Positions 6,484 through 8,666 of a stretch of 8,666 bases of DNA are shown piece by piece. The DNA comes from Erysipelotrichia bacterium. GTDB taxonomy: Bacteria; Bacillota_I; Bacilli_A; RFN20; CAG-826. Both the position numbers and the translations under genes were made by a program. The DNA lies in contig JAAZFO010000080.1 in assembly GCA_012511695.1 (NCBI GenBank), forward strand, positions 1 through 8,666. The letters are read 5' to 3'. Below the pieces are notes generated by a model. It was given only the letters and a program-made list of their open reading frames with translations, was not told where the DNA came from and did not search any database. How positions within the stretch are numbered: position 1 is the first letter of the stretch; each line of letters begins with the position of its first letter.

Positions 6484-6497
6484 TTCATAATTATGAA
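6484..6497. promoter_or_regulatory. Perfect 14-bp palindrome, candidate operator 2 of the glmM operon
   Basis: TTCATAATTATGAA is its own reverse complement and lies 81 bp before the glmM start codon. It begins about 6 nt downstream of the candidate -10 at 6503-6508, covering the expected transcription start. XRE-family dimers usually bind short palindromes in such a position. Assignment to the HTH-GlmM protein is inference. Confidence 0.45.
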
Positions 6498-6501
6498 GGG
6501 T

Positions 6502-6520
6502 TATAATATTGTATATTATA
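6502..6520. promoter_or_regulatory. 19-bp inverted repeat, candidate operator 1 of the glmM operon
   Basis: TATAATAT-TGT-ATATTATA on the plus strand has two perfect 8-bp arms around three bases. It overlaps the spacer and -10 box of candidate promoter P2 (6503-6531), so a bound protein would block RNA polymerase. Only four bases separate it from the 14-bp palindrome at 6484. AT-rich sequence raises the chance of a random inverted repeat, but an 8-bp arm plus the position is notable. Confidence 0.45.
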
Positions 6521-6531
6521 CTTTTAGTTAA
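6503..6531 (-). promoter_or_regulatory. Candidate promoter P2 of the glmM operon
   Basis: On the minus strand, TTAACT (6526-6531) and TATTAT (6503-6508) are separated by 17 nt, matching the sigma-A consensus at 4/6 and 5/6. Transcription would begin near 6496, giving a leader of about 93 nt. The site is embedded in the inverted repeat at 6502-6520. Confidence 0.4.
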
Positions 6532-6560
6532 GTTTTAATAAATTTTGGTTTACAAAAATG

Positions 6561-6589
6561 TTAATAGGTTTGGTAATTCTAAATATCAA
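6561..6589 (-). promoter_or_regulatory. Candidate promoter P1 of the glmM operon
   Basis: On the minus strand, TTGATA (6584-6589, 5/6 to consensus) lies 17 nt before TATTAA (6561-6566, 4/6). Transcription would begin near 6554, just after the gdhA terminator, giving a leader of about 150 nt that includes both palindromes. P1 and P2 are alternatives or tandem promoters; sequence alone cannot choose. Confidence 0.45.
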
Positions 6590-6617
6590 CTCTAGGAATA
6601 GTGAGTTAAAAACAAAA

Positions 6618-6643
6618 AAGCCACACCGTTTTTGGTGTGGCTT
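6618..6643 (-). terminator. Intrinsic terminator of gdhA
   Basis: AAGCCACACC (6618-6627) and GGTGTGGCTT (6634-6643) form a perfect 10-bp stem with a 6-base loop. On the minus strand the stem is followed by TTTTTTGTTTTT-type sequence (6611-6619), the classic U-tract. It lies 14 bases past the gdhA stop codon and separates gdhA from the glmM operon promoters. Confidence 0.92.
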
Positions 6644-6656
6644 ATAAAATTATAAA

Positions 6657-8003
6657 TTAAACTATCCCTTGCGCGAGCATCGCTTTATATACTCTTAAGA
6701 ATCCTGCAATATTAGCCCCTAAAGCTAAGTTGTTCGGTTGCCCATATTTATGAGCGGTCTCATAACACTGCTTAAAGATATTTTGCATGATAGTTTTTAG
6801 TTTAGCATCTACTTCTTCTGCACTCCACACTAGGTAAGTAGCGTTTTGACTCATCTCTAAATTAGAAACAGCAACCCCACCCGCATTAGCGGCTTTGCCA
6901 GGCGCAAATAAAACGCTATTCTCATTAAAGTATCTTATCGCCGGTAACTCTGTAGGCCTATTCGCTCCTTCAACGACCAGCTGACAACCATTAGCTTTTA
7001 AATGTTTAGCACTTTCTAAATTTATTTCATCTTGTGTGGCACACGGTAAGGCGATATCACAAGGCATTTTCCATAAGTCACTGACGTCTTCGCCAGAAAG
7101 AGTATCGGGGTAAACAGTTAAATATTGTGGCCGTAAAGTTTTTTGTTTACGGGCAATCTTAACAATGGTGTCGACATCTAAGCCATCAGGGTTATAGATA
7201 TAACCTTCTATGTCTGACATGCCCACTACTAGCGCCCCCATTTCATGGGCTTTTAAAGCCGCCATTGAACCAACTTTACCATTTCCAGAAATGAGTAAGC
7301 GTTTACCTTTTATCTCGCTTTTAAAATATACTTTTAACATCGCTTCGGTAAAATAGAGTATACCGTAGCCGGTTGCTTCTGGACGGATTAAAGAACCGCC
7401 ATAAGCGACATCTTTACCAGTAAACACTCCTGACCATTCATTTTTAAGTTTTTTATAATAACCGAATAAATAACCGATTTCTCTAGCGCCGACCCCTAAG
7501 TCTCCTGCAGGAATATCAGTACTAGGGCCGATATGCCGGTATAGTTCCGCCATAAAGGCTTGGCAAAAGCGCATCACTTCGTTATCACTTTTCCCTCTAG
7601 GATTAAAATCACTTCCCCCTTTAGCGCCCCCTAACGGTAAACCGGTTAAGGAATTTTTAAATGTCTGTTCAAAAGCTAAAAATTTAAGAATTGATAAGTT
7701 AACCGATTTATCAAATCGTATTCCCCCTTTATAAGGGCCGATCGCGGAATTGTATTGGACACGATAACCGGTATTGACTCTCACCTTATTAGCGTCATCA
7801 ACCCAGGCTACTTTAAAAGTAACGATTCTTTCAGGAATAAGTAAGCGCTCTAAGATGGCGTTAGCCTCAATGTCAGGTTTTTGTTCGACGATTAAATCCA
7901 TCGCCTCAAAAAATTCCTCAATGGCTTGAATAAATTCTTTTTGTTCTGGATATTGGTTTTTAGTTTTTAAAAGTAGACGGTTTAAATAAGGGCTTTTATA
8001 CAT
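6657..8003 (-). CDS. gdhA: Glutamate dehydrogenase, hexameric class I, probably NADP(H)-dependent
   Basis: A full-length 448-residue enzyme that interconverts 2-oxoglutarate plus ammonia with glutamate. Substrate-domain motifs: YKGGIRFD (91-98, K92), LPLGGAKGGSDFNPRGKSD (122-140, catalytic K128) and PAGDLGVGAREIGYLFG (165-181, D168). The Rossmann domain starts at LLISGNGKVGSMAAL (236-250) with the fingerprint GNGKVG (240-245). Beta-2 ends in GMSDIEG (261-267), where S263-D264 resembles the S-D pair of the E. coli NADP enzyme. The C-terminal block is APGKAANAGGVAVSNLEMSQN (367-387). The fingerprint ends in Gly where NADP class I enzymes usually have Ala (SGSGNVA), so the coenzyme is less sure. 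ATG 8003 is preceded by purine-rich AAGAAAAGAG, a modest Shine-Dalgarno. It is a single-gene unit with its own promoter and terminator, downstream of an aminotransferase that also uses glutamate. Confidence 0.95.
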   Translation of the reverse strand: MYKSPYLNRLLLKTKNQYPEQKEFIQAIEEFFEAMDLIVEQKPDIEANAILERLLIPERIVTFKVAWVDDANKVRVNTGYRVQYNSAIGPYKGGIRFDKSVNLSILKFLAFEQTFKNSLTGLPLGGAKGGSDFNPRGKSDNEVMRFCQAFMAELYRHIGPSTDIPAGDLGVGAREIGYLFGYYKKLKNEWSGVFTGKDVAYGGSLIRPEATGYGILYFTEAMLKVYFKSEIKGKRLLISGNGKVGSMAALKAHEMGALVVGMSDIEGYIYNPDGLDVDTIVKIARKQKTLRPQYLTVYPDTLSGEDVSDLWKMPCDIALPCATQDEINLESAKHLKANGCQLVVEGANRPTELPAIRYFNENSVLFAPGKAANAGGVAVSNLEMSQNATYLVWSAEEVDAKLKTIMQNIFKQCYETAHKYGQPNNLALGANIAGFLRVYKAMLAQGIV

Positions 8004-8030
8004 AGTTTCTCTTTTCTTATATTAGAAAAT

Positions 8031-8039
8031 ATAATACCA
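8031..8039 (-). promoter_or_regulatory. Extended -10 promoter of gdhA
   Basis: On the minus strand TGGTATTAT has a -10 box TATTAT (8031-8036) with TG one base upstream. The -35 position (about 8054-8059) is only T-rich (TTTTAT) and coincides with the U-tract of the upstream terminator. Transcription would start near 8024, leaving about 20 nt of leader. Confidence 0.5.
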
Positions 8040-8059
8040 CAGCAAAGCCCATAATAAAA

Positions 8060-8083
8060 AACTCTTTATGAGCGTAAAGAGTT
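8060..8083 (-). terminator. Intrinsic terminator of the aminotransferase gene
   Basis: AACTCTTTA (8060-8068) and TAAAGAGTT (8075-8083) form a perfect 9-bp stem with the loop TGAGCG. On the minus strand it runs into TTTTTTATTAT (8051-8061). It lies about 25 bases past the aminotransferase stop at 8109 and insulates gdhA. Confidence 0.85.
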
Positions 8084-8108
8084 AATTAAATAATATTTAA
8101 GTAAAAAA

Positions 8109-8666
8109 TTATGACTGGAGTTCACTAATTCTTTTCACTAAAGTAACGATTTCGTTTTCTGTTAAACCTGATAAAGCTAAGCGGATAGACTGTTTATTTA
8201 TAGGAACAACATACATGTGTTCTTTTTCTAATTGCGCCGTTAGTTTAAAAGCATCTTTAACTTTAAGAGTAATAAAGAAACCAGAGACATAAGGATAGTA
8301 GTCAAGATGACAATCTTTTAAACACTTGATTAAGAGTTGATTCCGTTTATGTAAACGCTCAGAAAGCACTTTAATCTCACTGCGGAGTTGCGTTACTTTT
8401 TCTGGATCATTAAATATTTTAGCAACCGCTACTTGGGCCGCGGATACTGGTACACTATATGTGCCACGAGCAATCGCCATAAAAGAAGCCCCTAAGGCTT
8501 CATGTTCTGCACGGTTATTAAGTAAAGCGATTAAGGCTCCCATTCTTAAGCCGTAAGTCCCTAAAAGTTTAGAAGTCGAAAAAATAATTAAAGATAAAAA
8601 TGAGGTATTACCTTCAACGAGTTTATCCACGAGTGAACAGCAGTCAATACTAGTGTGCACAAATGA
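8109..8666 (-). CDS. Fold-type I aminotransferase (aspartate/aromatic type), C-terminal half, cut by window edge
   Basis: The frame is open through the right edge, so the N-terminal half is missing; 185 residues are visible. The GTG at 8658-8660 is an internal Val codon, not the start: Ser-Phe precede it in frame and the PLP fold needs about 200 more residues. IIFSTSKLLGTYGLRMGALI holds the PLP-binding Lys (codon 8568-8570) and the phosphate-binding Arg of the GLRMG loop. Near the C-terminus, SIRLALSGLTENEI has the Arg that binds the substrate alpha-carboxylate. It resembles the end of AspC/TyrB (GRVNVAGMT). The protein should be cytoplasmic and transfer an amino group between an amino acid and 2-oxoglutarate. 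Aspartate or aromatic amino acids are likely substrates, but specificity residues lie in the missing part. It stops at TAA 8109 and has its own terminator. Confidence 0.88.
   Translation of the reverse strand, partial: SFVHTSIDCCSLVDKLVEGNTSFLSLIIFSTSKLLGTYGLRMGALIALLNNRAEHEALGASFMAIARGTYSVPVSAAQVAVAKIFNDPEKVTQLRSEIKVLSERLHKRNQLLIKCLKDCHLDYYPYVSGFFITLKVKDAFKLTAQLEKEHMYVVPINKQSIRLALSGLTENEIVTLVKRISELQS

Noticed and set aside
6404..6617. A glmS-type ribozyme or other riboswitch in the glmM leader
   Set aside because: A GlcN-6-P-sensing ribozyme would make sense here, but the leader is very AT-rich, has no GC-paired core and shows only the short palindromes. I could not identify any ribozyme core motif.
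8658..8660. GTG as the start codon of the aminotransferase
   Set aside because: The frame stays open to the window edge (Ser-Phe precede the Val), and the visible part begins only about 30 residues before the PLP lysine. The real start must lie outside the window.

Overview
The window is an AT-rich bacterial segment, probably from an uncultured low-GC Bacillota or a relative of the Mollicutes (Bacilli, Erysipelotrichia or Izemoplasma-like). This placement rests on base composition, gene families and short intergenic spaces, not on a marker gene. All eight genes whose ends are visible stop with TAA. Trp is read from TGG and no frame needs TGA read-through, so the standard bacterial code fits. 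I see no rRNA, tRNA, CRISPR array, insertion sequence or phage gene. The longest gene-free stretch is 253 bp (6404-6656).

Left part (1-3322). A membrane-anchored extracytoplasmic protein, cut by the left edge, is read leftward. A Rossmann-fold methyltransferase/spermidine-synthase-like protein of unknown substrate diverges from it. That gene converges with a dolichyl-phosphate-hexose-synthase-like family 2 glycosyltransferase, with only one base between the two stop codons. A small YbjN-like protein then runs rightward to a strong two-way terminator.

Centre (3370-6403). A tight leftward three-gene operon handles amino sugars. First is a phosphoglucosamine mutase (GlmM) with a complete XRE-type helix-turn-helix domain fused to its N-terminus. 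Next, overlapping by 8 nt, is a stand-alone left-handed beta-helix acetyltransferase that carries GlmU-like catalytic residues but no uridylyltransferase domain. Last, 6 nt downstream, is glucosamine-6-phosphate deaminase (NagB). Together they could link fructose-6-P, GlcN-6-P, GlcN-1-P and GlcNAc-1-P, the precursors of peptidoglycan. The leader of the operon holds two candidate promoters and two perfect palindromes, one overlapping a -10 box and one just downstream of its predicted start site. I infer, without proof, that the HTH-GlmM fusion is a self-regulating 'trigger enzyme' that binds these sites. This is the most striking feature of the window.

Right part (6618-8666). A single-gene glutamate dehydrogenase unit is bounded by terminators. 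Upstream of it is the C-terminal half of a fold-type I aminotransferase, cut by the right edge. The two enzymes fit glutamate/2-oxoglutarate nitrogen metabolism, and glutamate metabolism is loosely tied to amino-sugar synthesis.
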